This document shows positions 32,536 through 32,744 of a stretch of 32,744 bases of DNA, one piece after another. Location of the stretch: assembly GCA_051881635.1 (NCBI GenBank), contig JBJEQG010000164.1, positions 1 to 32,744 of the forward strand, given 5' to 3'. The stretch is from JBJEQG01 sp051881635. Lineage in GTDB: Bacteria; Bacillota; Clostridia; Oscillospirales; Acutalibacteraceae. The notes below the pieces were generated by a model, which saw nothing but the letters and a program-made list of their open reading frames with translations, was not told where the DNA came from and did no database searches. Position numbers and translations under genes: made by a program. How positions within the stretch are numbered: the stretch's first letter is position 1; each line of letters starts with the position of its first letter.

Positions 32536-32744
32536 TTAGTTGTTGCAATATTCCTCTATACGGTCTGCTGCCATTTTTACACCTCCGGCAAACTGCATAA
32601 CCTCAGCCATTTTCTTTACATTTTGCTCTACTTCTGTATCCGATAAAAGCTGTTCCACTTTTTCCCTTAACAGTTTGGGTGTAATATTTGACTTATCAAG
32701 TTTATATCCCAATTTTAATTCGCATATTCTTTCCGCAACAGCAT
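32536..32744 (-). CDS. GT1-type glycosyltransferase, C-terminal end only
   Basis: About 68 residues are visible; the gene begins beyond the window. The end has the pattern of macrolide/UDP-glucosyl transferases: AERICELKLGYKLDKSNITP, a REKVEQLLSD helix, then VKKMAEVMQFAGGVKMAADR and IEEYCNN. This corresponds to the C-terminal nucleotide-sugar-binding lobe and last helix of GT1 proteins, which glycosylate natural products or lipids. Donor-binding residues lie outside the visible part, so substrate cannot be assigned. Confidence 0.68.
   Translation of the reverse strand, partial: AVAERICELKLGYKLDKSNITPKLLREKVEQLLSDTEVEQNVKKMAEVMQFAGGVKMAADRIEEYCNN

Overview
The window looks like a chromosomal segment of an anaerobic, low-GC, Gram-positive bacterium of the class Clostridia, probably a gut Oscillospiraceae/Ruminococcaceae-type genome. 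The signs are AT-rich promoters of the sigma-A type with 16-18 nt spacers, strong GGAGG-like ribosome binding sites, a Firmicutes-style Pho cluster, PadR and Zn-ribbon/PASTA kinase-like proteins, and an oxygen-sensitive 2-hydroxyacyl-CoA dehydratase/activase pair. Two runs of exactly 100 N (9595-9694 and 27902-28001) are assembly gaps. Both cut genes, and the first clearly hides more sequence than 100 bases. No rRNA, tRNA, CRISPR array, integrase or insertion sequence was recognised.

Layout, left to right. (1) 1-3400: a membrane PASTA protein whose kinase domain has lost its catalytic residues, a histidine phosphatase, and a divergent XRE regulator. (2) 3405-5596: two tandem polysaccharide pyruvyl transferase paralogues behind a consensus promoter. 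(3) 5765-14552: a phosphate-starvation block on the minus strand, transcribed pstS-pstC-pstA-pstB-phoU-phoB-phoR, followed by an NptA-type Na/Pi cotransporter gene with its own promoter. Upstream of nptA is a PHO-box-like array of four hexamers with an 11-nt period. A weaker copy with the same distance to the -10 box precedes pstS. (4) 14777-16327: a PadR regulator and an M23 peptidase. (5) 16377-20709: a two-gene dehydratase/activase system. (6) 21185-24639: a membrane nucleoside-sugar 4,6-dehydratase, then a VTC polyphosphate-polymerase-domain protein paired with a DUF4956 membrane protein. (7) 24954-27901: two FtsX-type permeases and an ABC ATPase cut by the second gap. (8) 28122-31139: a large GT2-like/CDP-glycerol glycerophosphotransferase protein. 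(9) 31492-32744: a zeta-toxin-like kinase, a 34-residue membrane peptide, a 43-residue protein and the tail of a GT1 glycosyltransferase.

Functionally, much of the window concerns phosphate supply (Pst, NptA, PhoBR, possibly polyphosphate through VTC) and cell-surface glycopolymers (pyruvyl transferases, 4,6-dehydratase, glycerophosphotransferase).

The points most worth a second look are: the PstS whose two halves are in swapped order; the PHO-box geometry shared by nptA and pstS; the catalytically dead PASTA kinase; a family of G/C-rich multi-hairpin intergenic repeats, one of which sits exactly where the activase and dehydratase are joined in fused relatives; and the small genes at the right end.
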